Part shown: positions 33,141 through 42,601 of the stretch, in pieces
Numbering within the stretch: the first letter of the stretch is position 1
Layout of the letters: each line of letters opens with the position of its first letter
Assembly (NCBI RefSeq): GCF_001723355.1
Contig: NZ_LPWE01000013.1
Location: 62,001-126,000 of the forward strand
Source of the DNA: Methyloceanibacter stevinii
GTDB lineage: Bacteria; Pseudomonadota; Alphaproteobacteria; Rhizobiales; Methyloligellaceae
DNA: 64,000 nt
Direction of reading: 5' to 3'
Notes under the pieces: generated by a model
Databases searched by the model: none
What the model was told of the DNA's origin: nothing
What the model saw: only the letters and a program-made list of their open reading frames with translations
Program-made: the position numbers and the translations under genes

Positions 33141-35107
33141 GTGACGGCGGCGTCCAGTAAGATCGTGCTGCCTCAGTCGAAGACAGTGCAAGCTTGCGAA
33201 ACCTATGCCCGGTTCGCGGCTGTGTTGGTCTGCGTCATCGGCGAGGTGGTGCTGGCCGCATGGATCGGCATCTTGCCAGAGCGCTTCCTGCCGAGCCTGG
33301 CCGGAATGCCCCCCATCGCGGCCATCGGCGTCATCCTCGCAGGCCTCGGCCTCTTATGTTTCACCTACAAGCGGATCCGCTTCCTCTCGAGAACCATCGG
33401 CCTCGTGCTGGCCTTGTTCGGGCTCTTGATGCTCGGCCAGGCGGCTTTCGGCGATATCGGGCTGAATACATTTCTGATCCCAGACGAGGCTATCCCGCAG
33501 GCTCAGCTGAGCCATGAGTTCTCCTTCGCTCAAGCCGCGCCGGCTGCGCCGCTCCCAGTCCACGAGGGGACATCGACCGGTATCGTGGTGGCGCTCATCC
33601 TGTTCGGCGTGGCGCTGTTCTATGCCGAGCATCACCGCGTGGCGCCCTCAGTCCTCAGCCAAGTGCTGACGCTCGTCTTGCTCGCCCAGGTTCTGCTCGT
33701 GGTGACGGGCGCGGCCTATGGTGTCGACATGGACGGCGATCCTTTCCCATTCATGCGGCTCACGGTCTATGGCGTGATCGCGTTCGTCTTGCTGGCGACA
33801 GGGCTGATCTTGGCGTCCCCGGAACGGGGCATTGCGTCCGCGATTCTGGAGCAGTCTCCCGCGGGCGAGATGCTGCGCCGGCTCCTGCCGGGCATTCTGA
33901 CCGTTCCGCCGGTGCTGGGATGGTTCGCGCGGGAAGCGAGGTCAACGCGCTCTACGACAGCGCCGCGACCCTGGTCATCTTTGCCGTGGCCAGCATTGTC
34001 GTGCTCGCCCTGTTCGCCTGGACGGCCCTTGGGGCCGTGCGCCGGGCCGATAGCGGCAGGCAGGTGGCGCTCATGGATTTGCGGGGACAGCGCGAGTGGC
34101 TCTCGACGACATTGGGATCGATCGGCGACGGCGTGATCGCGACGGACCCGAGCGGAAGCGTGCTACTGCTCAACAGGGTCGCCGAGGAACTGACGGGCTG
34201 GCCGGCGGCGGAAGCGCGCGGACGGCCCATCTGGGTCGTATTCCGTGTCGTGGATGAGGAGACGCGCAAACCCGTCGACGATCCGGCCCTGAGAGCGCTC
34301 CGCGAGCGCGAGGTATCCCGTATGGAGTCCGGCGCCATGCTCCTGACGCGCGACGATCGCGAACTCCCGGTGGAGCATTCGGGCGCCCCGATCATCGGGC
34401 AGGACGGCTCACTCGCCGGCGCCGTGCTCGTGTTCCGCGACGTCACCGAGCGGCGGCGCACGGCGCAGCGCCAAACCATGCTGGTCGGCGAACTGAACCA
34501 CCGGGTGAAGAACGCGCTGGCGATCGTTCAGTCGCTCGTCCAGGCCAGCCTGCGCCAGGCCAAGGACCCGACCACGCAAACCATGGCCCGCACACTGGCC
34601 GAGCGCTTGCGCGCCTTGCACCGGGCGCACGATCTGCTGCTCGAATCCCAATGGTCCGGCGCGAGCCTGAAGGCGATGGTGGAACGCGAACTCGAGCCCT
34701 ACAAGCGGGAGGGTGGACCCAAGGTCGTGATCAAGGGGTCCGACGTGCTGCTGCCGCCGCAATGCACGTCGATCCTCGCCATGACGCTGCACGAGCTCGC
34801 CACCAACGCGGTCAAATACGGCGCCCTGTCGCAGAACGACGGCCAGTTGAACGTCGCCTGGAAGACGCAGCGGCGAAACCGGCTCATCCTCGTCTGGGAG
34901 GAGAAGGGCGCCCCCATGGTGCAGAAGCCCACGGCCCGGAAAGGGTTCGGGTCGCAGCTCATCGATCAGGGCATCCGCCACAATCTCGGCGGCGAGACCA
35001 AGACCGAGTTTCGCAAGTCCGGACTCTATGTGGAACTCAGCGTACCCCTGACGCCATCCAACGAGCCGCGCGCCGCTCCCGACAAGGTTCACGCGCCGGC
35101 TGCCTAG
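33141..35107 (+). CDS. Membrane-bound PAS sensor histidine kinase, HWE/HisKA_2 type (one probable indel)
   Basis: This is a sensor kinase of about 655 residues. Its N-terminal half is a multi-helix membrane sensor (about 7-8 hydrophobic segments, unknown ligand), then a last helix TLVIFAVASIVVLALFAWTAL. A PAS domain follows (TLGSIGDGVIATDPSGSVLLLNRVAEELTGW, ending VFRDVTERRR), then the phosphoacceptor box LVGELNHRVKNALAIVQSL. The ATPase region has LHELATNAVKYGAL and the W-x-E motif LILVWEEKG of HWE kinases. The halves are out of frame near 33926, where one C is probably missing (GGTTC[C]GCG). GTG 33141 is the likely start. No response regulator lies nearby, so its partner is encoded elsewhere. 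Confidence 0.86.
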
Positions 35108-35131
35108 GAGCACGGTCTCCCGCCTGGAGTC

Positions 35132-37007
35132 CTATTCCAGAACGCTGATTTCCTCGTTGGCGTGACGGAGACGCTCGGAGAATTCGCGCGTCAGATTGCC
35201 GAGAATAGTGATCATCACGTTGGGATGCTCTTCGGCCAACTCGTGCAACTCTTCGACGCCGAGCCCGTAGCAGATCACCTTCTCGTTCGCGATCACGTCG
35301 GCGGAGCGTGTACCGCCGTCGAGCAGCGCCATCTCGCCGAAGGTCAGGCCGGGCCCGATCGAGCACGCGCTTGTGCCGCCCGGGCTTGTCGTGGAGCTTG
35401 ATCTCAACACTGACCGTGCCGCGCGCCAGCACGAAGAAAAGCTTGGCGGGATCGCCCTCGCGCATGATGACGTCGCCCTTGTCGAAGACGAGGGGCCGCA
35501 CGATCCCTTCGACCAATCGGCATTCCTCGGGCGTGAGCCCGTCGAACAGGTTGATCTGATTGAGCGAGAACTTGGTGCCGGTGCTGGAGCCCTTGCCGGC
35601 GAGAAGCTGATCCTCGCACCATTCCAGCGCGGCGTCGGCATCGCGGAACTGGCGCAGGGCGTGACCTTCCGCCGTCTCGGCAAGCACCCGCGTGAGCCGG
35701 TCGAGCGATCCCTCGTTGTCGATGGACGCAAAGACGAGCTCCGTGTCGCTCTTCGCCATCGCGCGCACCGCCCGCCCGATCAGTTTGCAGGCCGCGTTGT
35801 CGGCATGGTGTACGCGCTTGAAGTCGACGACGATATATTTCGAGTCCTTGGCGAGTTCGGTCAGCTTGCGCAAGAGTTGCTCGGTCGAGCCGAAGAAGAG
35901 GGCGCCCTGTGCTTCGAGCACGGCGATCTTGTGGCCTTCCTCCGCGAGGAGCGTTCGCTCTTCCAAAGTGCGCAGCCGGTTCGAACGGACCATGTCGGCG
36001 CGGTAGTCGCGGCGCAGAACGCTGCGGACGTTGGTGTGATTGTAGAAAGAGTGGAGCTGGAACTCCCTCGACATGTCCTGGCACACGGCGATGCCGCGCA
36101 CGCTGTTTCCCTGCGTATCGATCGGAGGCGCGTAAACGCAGATCCCGATCTGTCCGGGGATCGCGGCGATGATGCACCCCGACACGCCGCTCTTGGCCGG
36201 CATGCCGACTTCGTAGGCCCATTCGCCGGCATAGTCGTACATGCCGCAAGAATTCATCACCGTGAGTACGTCCCGCACGTACTGGGTGTCGAAGATCTTG
36301 TGATCGGTCACGGGGTTCGTCCCGTCATTGGCCAGCGTCGCCGCCATGACAGCGAGGTCGCACGCGGTGACGCTGAGCGCACACTGACGGAAGTAGAGTT
36401 CGAGGACTTCCTCCGGGTCGTGCTCGATCATGGCGGTGTTGAGCATCATGTACGCGATGGCGCGGTTGCGGTGGCCCGTCGCCAGCTCCGACTTGTAGAC
36501 CGCTTCGTCGATCTCGATCTTGCGGGCGGCGAGGCTCGAGAACAATTCGAGCATGTTGTTGGTGCGCTGCTGTAGCGTGTCGCCCTGCATCATCTCCGCG
36601 ACCGCGATCGCGCCCGCGTTCACCATGGGGTTAAAGGGCCGGTTGGCGGCCTCGTCGAGTAAGATGGAGTTGAAGGCCTCACCCGTCGGCTCCACGCCGA
36701 CCTTCTCCAGGACGCGCGAACGCCCGTGGTGCTGTAGGGCGTACCCGTACATGAACGGCTTGGAGACCGATTGGATCGTGAACGGCACGCGGGCATCGCC
36801 CACCGTGTAGAGCTGACCGTCCACGGTGGCGATGGCGATACCGAACAGCTTTGGATCGACCTTGCCCAGCTCGGGGATATAGGCCGCCGGCGCACCACCC
36901 TCGATTTTCGAGATGCGTGCGTGGATCTCGTTCAGATAGTCCTGAATGGGCGCAAGCGCCCCGCCGTCCGCGTTCGGCGCGCCGCGGATTAGATCGAGTT
37001 TGTTCAA
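35132..37007 (-). CDS. glsA: Glutaminase A fused to STAS and cyclic-nucleotide-binding domains (one probable indel)
   Basis: The N-terminal roughly 310 residues are a serine-dependent glutaminase hydrolysing glutamine to glutamate and ammonia. The catalytic SxxK is in FTIQSVSKPFMYGYAL, with RPFNPMVNAGAIAV, Tyr in AYMMLN and SGVSGCIIAAIPG. A STAS domain follows (KIAVLEAQGALFFGSTEQLLRKL...YIVVDFKRVHHADNAACKLI). Last comes a cNMP-binding fold (INLFDGLTPEECRLVEGIVRP...GDVIMREGDPAKLFFVLARGTVSVEI, then SIGPGLTFGEMALLDGGTRSADV). The last part is one base out of frame: an extra base near 35363 sends the unshifted frame into Arg-rich sequence ending at 35037. TTG 37007, with GGGGAG eight bases upstream, or GTG 37037 starts it. 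About 625-634 residues. Confidence 0.87.
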
Positions 37008-37184
37008 GTATGCGTCTCCCCAGCCGATGCGTGACACCGCATCCCGCGAGCATCAATCAGAAATCATGCCATGTCGACCATCCGGCCAATTGGGCGGACG
37101 GGCCATTTCGCACGTGCCGTGATGGCTAATGTGTGGGCATACCGTCGCCGCGGACGCACAAGAAAGCGGCTGCTTCGGGGTGCG

Positions 37185-37727
37185 CTACTTCTTGCGGAAG
37201 TTGTCGAGCTGCACGACTTCGGCCGGAGGCCGGGACATCACCACTTCGACCGGTTCGGTTTCGCTGGTTTCTTCGGCCGGTGGCTCCGTACCCGGACGGT
37301 CGTCGGACTGGTCGCTCACCACATCGGGCAGAGCGGAGGCCATATGCTGGCGCGCCGAGTCGTTGGCGGCGCCCGGCTTTCCGAACTGGAGACCGAATTG
37401 CGCCGACGGATCGTAGAAGGCCTTCACCGCGCTGAAGGGAATTACCAGCCGTTCGGGCACATTGGCGAAGGACAGCTTCACCTCGAAGCGCTCGTCCCAC
37501 ACGAACAGGTCCCAGAACTGGTACTGGAGGACGATTGTCATCTCCTCCGGGTACTGTTCCTTCAGGCGTTTGGAAATGGAAACGCCTTCGGCGCAGGTGT
37601 CGAAGGCGATGTACAGATGGTGCTCGCCGGGGAGCCCATCGCGCTGGACTTGTGTCAGGACCTCGCGCACCACGCCGCGGAGCGCGTCCTGTGTCAGAAG
37701 ATCGTATCGAATTCCATCGTCTGCCAT
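37185..37727 (-). CDS. sspB: ClpXP adaptor SspB (alpha-proteobacterial type)
   Basis: Alpha-type SspB binds ssrA-tagged proteins and delivers them to ClpXP. The 180-residue protein begins MADDGIRYDLLTQDALRGVVREVL and carries the SspB fold core EHHLYIAFDTCAEGVSISKRLKEQYPEEMTIVLQYQFWDLFV, with FANVPERLVIPFSAVKAFYDPS. After a disordered Ser/Glu/Pro linker it ends in a conserved basic tail, AEVVQLDNFRKK, the ClpX-docking XB peptide. ATG 37727 is preferred over 37745. It lies on the same strand as, and just downstream of, the tmRNA gene that makes its substrate tag. Confidence 0.9.
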   Translation of the reverse strand: MADDGIRYDLLTQDALRGVVREVLTQVQRDGLPGEHHLYIAFDTCAEGVSISKRLKEQYPEEMTIVLQYQFWDLFVWDERFEVKLSFANVPERLVIPFSAVKAFYDPSAQFGLQFGKPGAANDSARQHMASALPDVVSDQSDDRPGTEPPAEETSETEPVEVVMSRPPAEVVQLDNFRKK

Positions 37728-37804
37728 GTAATGGCGCCGCTCCATTTTTGGCGACGTAGGCAGTCCACCCCGTCAGAAGTGGAGGGCTTCTGTTGCCCGG
37801 TGCC

Positions 37805-38164
37805 CTCCGAAACCGCGCCTAACCTCTGCGAGGAGGCTAGGGCTTTAATTTAGGCTATCGCGCCGCATTACGCAGCGAGACGTGCCTCCGCATAGTTGTC
37901 ATTGGCAACTATAAGGTTCGGCCCGATAACGGCGGATACCATGCCGAGCGAAAGTACGACCTTTACACCCTCGTCGATCCTATTTCGGCCCCGCCACGTT
38001 TCAGTCGTTACCGACTTAACGCCGCAAGTCCCATGCCACAGCTCTCTGGCCCGCACGTCACGTGCTCGAGAGACTGAAACCTGGTGGAGCCGCCGGGTAC
38101 CGCCCCCGGGTCCGAATGGTTTATTACGTCAACCGTTTATCGCCATAGTCGGCCGAAGCCGACA
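37805..38164 (-). ncRNA. ssrA: Two-piece circularly permuted tmRNA
   Basis: tmRNA rescues stalled ribosomes and appends a degradation tag. On the minus strand the order is permuted. First comes an acceptor piece opening with a GTCGGC-TTCG-GCCGAC hairpin (38163-38148) and ending CGGCTCCACCA (CCA at 38084-38082). Then a spacer of about 89 bases is bounded by complementary GTTTCAGTC (38080-38072) and GACTGAAAC (38006-37998). Then the coding piece starts GGGGCCGAAATAGGATCGACG at 37992. GGGGCCG pairs with CGGCTCC to form the tRNA-like acceptor stem. The tag frame (37906-37868) encodes ANDNYAEARLAA then TAA, preceded by TAGTT at the resume site. A stem (CCTAGCC...GGTTAGG) follows. The outer ends are estimated to about 10 bases. 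Confidence 0.92.
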
Positions 38165-38170
38165 CCACAT

Positions 38171-38198
38171 ATATAAGCCCCAAAGAGGTTAATTGAAA
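38171..38198 (-). promoter_or_regulatory. Candidate promoter of ssrA
   Basis: On the minus strand TTATAT (38176-38171) lies seven to eight bases before the expected acceptor-RNA 5' end. TTTCAA (38198-38193) lies about 16 bases upstream of it as a weak -35. The -10 placement is reasonable; the -35 match is poor. Confidence 0.35.
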
Positions 38199-38280
38199 GA
38201 TCGGGAGGTAGATAACCCCCAATCTTCACCCCTTGAATAGGCTTGTCGCACAGTGAGTTGGCAGAGCCGGATCGGATGCG

Positions 38281-38541
38281 CTAGTCGCGTTCCATCTTGA
38301 GCACGCGGCCGGTCGTGGCATCGACGTGCATCTCGATATCGTCGCCGCGGGCATCTTCGCCCTCGACTTTCCAGATATTCCTTCTGCGCTTGTATTCGAT
38401 GTCTTCGAGGTCGACGATACCCCGGTCGAAGGCCATCTGCCGGACCCGCTCGATGCCGATGCTCTGGGCATAGGCGGCGGTGGAGACGAAACCAAGGGTA
38501 GTGCAGGCCGCAAGGCCGAGGACAACTGTCAGACGACGCAT
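38281..38541 (-). CDS. Small periplasmic PepSY-like domain protein
   Basis: This 86-residue protein has a signal peptide (LTVVLGLAACTTLGFVSTAAYA, cleavage before QSIGIE). One PepSY-like unit follows: VRQMAFDRGIVDLEDIEYKRRRNIWKVEGEDARGDDIEMHVDATTGRVLKMERD. PepSY domains are found in protease inhibitors and small periplasmic proteins; no specific role can be assigned. It is transcribed away from thyA, with the two starts about 95 bases apart, so the gap probably holds both promoters. Confidence 0.82.
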   Translation of the reverse strand: MRRLTVVLGLAACTTLGFVSTAAYAQSIGIERVRQMAFDRGIVDLEDIEYKRRRNIWKVEGEDARGDDIEMHVDATTGRVLKMERD

Positions 38542-38636
38542 TGAATGCTCCTTCTACAAGTCTATCGACAAAGTAGCGAGCCCGGCCTGTGAGTCTCGGC
38601 ATTCCGGACCTCGGTGAATATAGGGACACTCTGACG

Positions 38637-39430
38637 TTGCGCCAATATCTCGAGCTCCTCTCTCATGTCCGCCATGCGGGCCTCCGCAAGGAGGATCGGA
38701 CCGGCACCGGCACCCTCAGCCTATTCGGGGCGCAAATGCGCTTCGACTTGAGCGAGGGGTTCCCACTCATGACCACCAAGAAGCTGCATGTGAAATCGAT
38801 CATCCATGAGCTTCTGTGGTTTCTGCAGGGCTCGACGAATATCCACTATCTCAAGGAACATGGCGTCAGGATTTGGGACGAGTGGGCCGACGAGAACGGC
38901 GATCTCGGGCCCGTCTACGGCAAGCAGTGGCGCTCATGGCCAACCGCGTCGGGGGGCGAGGTCGACCAGATCACGGCGCTGGTCGAGGGCATCAAACAGA
39001 ACCCCGATTCGCGGCGTCACATCGTCAGCGCGTGGAATGTGGGCGAGATTCCCAACATGGCGCTCCCGCCTTGCCACTGCCTGTTCCAGTTCTATGTCGG
39101 CGACGGCCGGCTGTCCTGCCAGCTCTATCAGCGCTCCGCGGATATCTTCCTCGGCGTGCCGTTCAACATCGCGTCCTATGCCCTTCTCACGCACATGGTC
39201 GCGCAGGTCACGGGGCTGGAGCCCGGCGACTTCGTGCACACATTCGGGGATGTGCATCTGTACCTGAACCATCTGGATCAGGCCGACGAGCAGCTTTCGC
39301 GCACGCCCCGGACGCGGCCGCGCCTCGAGATCAACCCGGAAGTGACCTCGCTGTTCGACTTTGTCTACGACGATTTCAAAATCGTCGGCTACGACCCCTA
39401 TCCGGCGATCCGCGCGAGGTGGCTGTGTGA
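38637..39430 (+). CDS. thyA: Thymidylate synthase ThyA (one probable indel)
   Basis: ThyA methylates dUMP using methylenetetrahydrofolate. Motifs: [42 protein letters not shown], catalytic Cys in [36 protein letters not shown] and [14 protein letters not shown]. Near 39416 one G is probably missing. With it, the protein ends AIRAEVAV and stops at 39430, overlapping the dfrA start. Without it, the frame runs on into dfrA sequence. TTG 38637 gives 264 residues, the usual ThyA length; GTG 38589 adds 16 residues. Confidence 0.94.
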
Positions 39431-39956
39431 CCGACGAGTCCGGAGGACGGTCCCCCGCCATCGCCCTGGTCGTCGCCATGGGCGAGAACCGCGCCATCGG
39501 CCTGGACGGCGGGCTGCCCTGGCACTTGCGGTCCGACATGAAGTTGTTTCGCGCCGTGACCATGGGCAAGCCGGTGGTCATGGGGCGGTTCACCTTCGAA
39601 TCGCTGCCACGCGTTCTCGACGGCCGCCTCAATATCGTCATGACCCGGAACGCAACGTCACGGCGCCTGGGGTGGTCGTGGTTCGCGATCTTGCGGCGGC
39701 GCTGGAAGAGGCGCGCCTCTGGGCCGCCAAGGAGGGTGCCGACGAAATCGCCGTGATCGGCGGGGAGGCGGTGTTTGCCGAAGTCCTGCCTCAAGCCGAC
39801 CGGATCTATCTCACCGAAGTCCATGCCGCTCCGGAAGCCGATACCTGGTTCCCGGAACTCGACCCGGACGCGTGGCGGGAGGTCTCGCGGGAAGCCTTCG
39901 AGGCGGGTCCAAAGGACGACCACGATTTCAGCATCGTGATCTTGGAGCGGGTTTGA
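39427..39956 (+). CDS. dfrA: Dihydrofolate reductase (one probable indel)
   Basis: DHFR regenerates tetrahydrofolate consumed by ThyA. GTG 39427 overlaps the thyA stop (GTGA). The sequence reads [62 protein letters not shown]. After a one-base loss near 39651 it continues [47 protein letters not shown] and a normal C-terminus, [11 protein letters not shown]. Restored length is about 176 residues. The gene is often called folA. Confidence 0.92.
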
Positions 39957-40124
39957 GCGAATAGGGCCGCCTTCGATTGCGCGCCCATTGGTACTGGCCT
40001 ATAACCTCCCGGATTCTTGTCGCGGTTCCGCCACTTGGTGCGCCTAATCTCCCCTGCGATTGGCGCGGCCCAAATGTGGCGGCTTCGCGCGAAAGCCCCC
40101 TCAGCAATCAGGACGAGAGACAAT

Positions 40125-41258
40125 ATGCCTTGGAGCAATCAGAGCGGCGGTGGCGGCAACAACGGGCCCTGGGGGCCCAGGCCGGGCGGTTCCGGCGGTG
40201 GCGGCCAGCAACCTGACCTGGAAGACATACTGCGCAAGAGCCAAGACAAGCTGCGCCAGGCCATGCCCGGTGGCGGCGGCTGGCTGCTTCCGGCCGTCTT
40301 GGCCGTGCTCGTCGCCGTTGTGGTCGGCTTCTTCGGCTTCTTCGTTCGGGTGAACACGGACGAGGTCGGCATCGTGCTGCGCTTCGGTGAATATGTGCGC
40401 CAGCTTCCGCCTGGCCTGCATGTCCGCCTGCCGTATCCAATCGAGGAGGTCATGCTCCCGAAGGTGACGCGCGCCAACCGGATCGAGATCGGCATTCGCT
40501 CCGCTCAAGGCGGCGGGCTTTCGGTGCGGGATGTGCCCGAGGAAAGCCTGATGCTCACGGGCGACGAGAACATCGTCGACATCGACTTCGTCGTGGTCTG
40601 GAAGATCAGTGACGCACCCGACTATCTCTTCAACATCCAAAATCCCGAAGGCACCGTGAAGGACGTCTCCGAAAGCGCCATGCGTGAAATCGTCGGACAA
40701 AGCGATATCGAGCCCATCTTGACGTCGTCTCGCGCCCAGACCGAAGGCAAGGTGCAGCAGCTCATTCAGCGCACGCTCGATGGCTACAAGGCCGGTATCG
40801 AGATCACGCAGGTTCAGTTGCAGAAGGTCGATCCGCCGGCTCAGGTCATCGACGCGTTCCGCGACGTGCAGGCGGCTCGCGCCGACGAGGAGCGTCTGCA
40901 GAATGAGGCCCAAGCCTATGCGAACCGGGTCGTCCCGGAAGCCCGCGGTGAGGCCGAACGGATCCTTCAGAACGCACAAGGCTATCGCGATCAGGTCATC
41001 GCCGAGGCGAAGGGTGAGGCGGAACGCTTCGAGAAGGTCCTGCAGGAATACGAGAAGGCGCCGGACGTGACGCGTCAGCGCATCTTCATCGACACGATGA
41101 AGGAAGTCTTTTCCAAGACTGACAAGATCATCATCGACAAGGATGGCGGCGGTGGCGTGGTGCCCTATCTGCCACTCACGGAATTGCAGAGGAAACCGCC
41201 GCAATCGCCGGCATCGTCCACGTCGGCTCCCTCGCTCCAGACCGGAGGGCAGCAGTAA
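40125..41258 (+). CDS. hflK: FtsH protease modulator HflK
   Basis: HflK is one of the paired SPFH membrane proteins that cage and modulate FtsH. The 377-residue chain has a Gly/Pro-rich cytoplasmic N-terminus (MPWSNQSGGGGNNGPWGPRPGG), one membrane helix (WLLPAVLAVLVAVVVGFFGFF) and the SPFH domain (VRVNTDEVGIVLRFGEYVRQLPPGLHVRLPYPIE). A coiled-coil stretch follows, rich in EARGEAERILQNAQGYRDQVIAEAKGEAERF. ATG 40125 is chosen; in-frame codons back to 40017 are not conserved. Its TAA overlaps the hflC ATG by one base. A 168-base gap separates it from dfrA. Confidence 0.95.
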   Translation: MPWSNQSGGGGNNGPWGPRPGGSGGGGQQPDLEDILRKSQDKLRQAMPGGGGWLLPAVLAVLVAVVVGFFGFFVRVNTDEVGIVLRFGEYVRQLPPGLHVRLPYPIEEVMLPKVTRANRIEIGIRSAQGGGLSVRDVPEESLMLTGDENIVDIDFVVVWKISDAPDYLFNIQNPEGTVKDVSESAMREIVGQSDIEPILTSSRAQTEGKVQQLIQRTLDGYKAGIEITQVQLQKVDPPAQVIDAFRDVQAARADEERLQNEAQAYANRVVPEARGEAERILQNAQGYRDQVIAEAKGEAERFEKVLQEYEKAPDVTRQRIFIDTMKEVFSKTDKIIIDKDGGGGVVPYLPLTELQRKPPQSPASSTSAPSLQTGGQQ

Positions 41259-42196
41259 TGAAAAAGGCAACCCTTACGCTCATTCTGCTGCTGATCGGCA
41301 TCCTGGCCATCGGCGCCTATCTGACGCTGTTTAGCGTCTACCAGACGCAGCAGGCCCTGGTTCTCGAGTTCGGTAAGGCGAAGCGGGTCATCGATGACCC
41401 GGGCCTGAACTACAAGATCCCGTTCATCCAGAACGTGGTCTTCTTCGACAAGCGGCTGTTGGATTTGGATTCGGCGCCTCAGGAAGTCATCGCCGCCGAT
41501 CAGAAGCGGCTTGTGGTCGACGCCTTCGCGCGCTGGCGGATCACCAATCCGCTGCTGTTCTACCAATCGGTGAACAACGAGTTCAACGCACGGACACGGC
41601 TCAGCGACTTTCTTGAAGCCGCGCTTCGCCGCGTCCTCGGTTCGGCAAGTTCGAGCGTCGTGCGGGACGATCGTAACGAGCTGATGCGGAAGATCACCAA
41701 CGAGATGAACGAGAACGCCCAGAAGTTCGGCATGACGGTCGTCGATGTCCGGATCAAGCGGGCGGACCTGCCCGAGGCCAACAGCCTCGCCATCTTCCGC
41801 CGGATGCAGACGGAACGTCAGCGCGAGGCCGCGGAGATCCGAGCCGAAGGTGAGGAGGCGTCCCGCCGCATTCGCGCAGACGCTGACCGCCAAGTGACGG
41901 TGGTGAAGGCCGAGGCGACGGGTGAATCCGAGCGGATTCGCGGTGCGGGCGATGCGGAGAAGAACCGCGTCTTCGCCGAAGCCTTCGGCAAGGACCCCGA
42001 CTTCTTCGCCTTCTACCGCTCCATGCAGGCCTATGAAGGCGCCTTGCAGTCGGGCGATACCAGGATGCTGCTCAGCCCGGATTCGCAGTTCTTCCAGTAC
42101 TTCAACGACGCTTCGGGAGCCCGTCGCGGTGCTTCTTCCAGCATGCCGAAAGGGGACAAGAGCGCCGTAAGCCGGCCCTTGAGTTCGACCCCTTAG
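41258..42196 (+). CDS. hflC: FtsH protease modulator HflC
   Basis: HflC is the partner of HflK. It has an N-terminal anchor (ATLTLILLLIGILAIGAYLTLF), an SPFH domain (SVYQTQQALVLEFGKAKRVIDDPGLNYKIPFIQNVVFFDKRLLDLD) and a helical RQREAAEIRAEGEEASRRIRADADRQVTVV segment. It contains the conserved AFGKDPDFFAFYRSMQAYEGAL and a short Ser/Pro tail. Length 312 is typical. The ATG overlaps the hflK stop (TAATG), indicating coupled translation and equal stoichiometry. Confidence 0.95.
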   Translation: MKKATLTLILLLIGILAIGAYLTLFSVYQTQQALVLEFGKAKRVIDDPGLNYKIPFIQNVVFFDKRLLDLDSAPQEVIAADQKRLVVDAFARWRITNPLLFYQSVNNEFNARTRLSDFLEAALRRVLGSASSSVVRDDRNELMRKITNEMNENAQKFGMTVVDVRIKRADLPEANSLAIFRRMQTERQREAAEIRAEGEEASRRIRADADRQVTVVKAEATGESERIRGAGDAEKNRVFAEAFGKDPDFFAFYRSMQAYEGALQSGDTRMLLSPDSQFFQYFNDASGARRGASSSMPKGDKSAVSRPLSSTP

Positions 42197-42211
42197 GCGG
42201 GTTGTACGGGC

Positions 42212-42397
42212 ATGGAAGACCTGGGAGTGGCCATCGGTCTCGTCCTGGTGATCGAGGGCCTGGTTTGGGCCCTTGCGCCCCGGTTCGGGCGCCGGCTTCT
42301 GGAAGCGGCGTCCGATACACCCGAACAGTCCCTGCGGCTGGCGGGCACCCTCGCGGTTGCGGTGGGTGTCCTCCTCGTTTGGCTGATAAGAGGCTGA
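42212..42397 (+). CDS. DUF2065 small membrane protein
   Basis: This 61-residue protein has two hydrophobic helices (VAIGLVLVIEGLVWALAP and LAGTLAVAVGVLLVWLIRG) joined by RFGRRLLEAASDTPEQSLR, the pattern of the DUF2065 family. It lies 15 bases after hflC and before degP, a position conserved in many proteobacteria. The function is unknown; the association suggests membrane protein quality control. About 200 bases follow before degP, in which I see no gene. Confidence 0.85.
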   Translation: MEDLGVAIGLVLVIEGLVWALAPRFGRRLLEAASDTPEQSLRLAGTLAVAVGVLLVWLIRG

Positions 42398-42601
42398 TCG
42401 TGGGCCGGCCCGCGGGGACCGCCGGTCTGCTCCTGCGCACCTCTTGGGGTGAAACCGTGCTTCCTCAGGGCCTACGACTCTCGTTAAAATGCGCGGAACG
42501 CTCCGAGGCCTCGGCGCGCTTGAGCTTGGTACGATGACAGGAGTGCGCAGAAGGATGTCCGGACGCAACGGCCAGAGCTGGGCTCGTCGTTTTCGGGGCG
42601 C

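Noticed and set aside
37868-38056. A 62-codon frame ending in NLIVANDNYAEARLAA
   Set aside because: The end is the tmRNA tag; the rest reads through the tRNA-like coding piece and excised loop, so it is RNA, not a protein gene.
38589-39956. Bifunctional thymidylate synthase-dihydrofolate reductase
   Set aside because: The middle of the fused frame is nonsense, and separate thyA and dfrA with overlapping stop/start are recovered by two one-base corrections.
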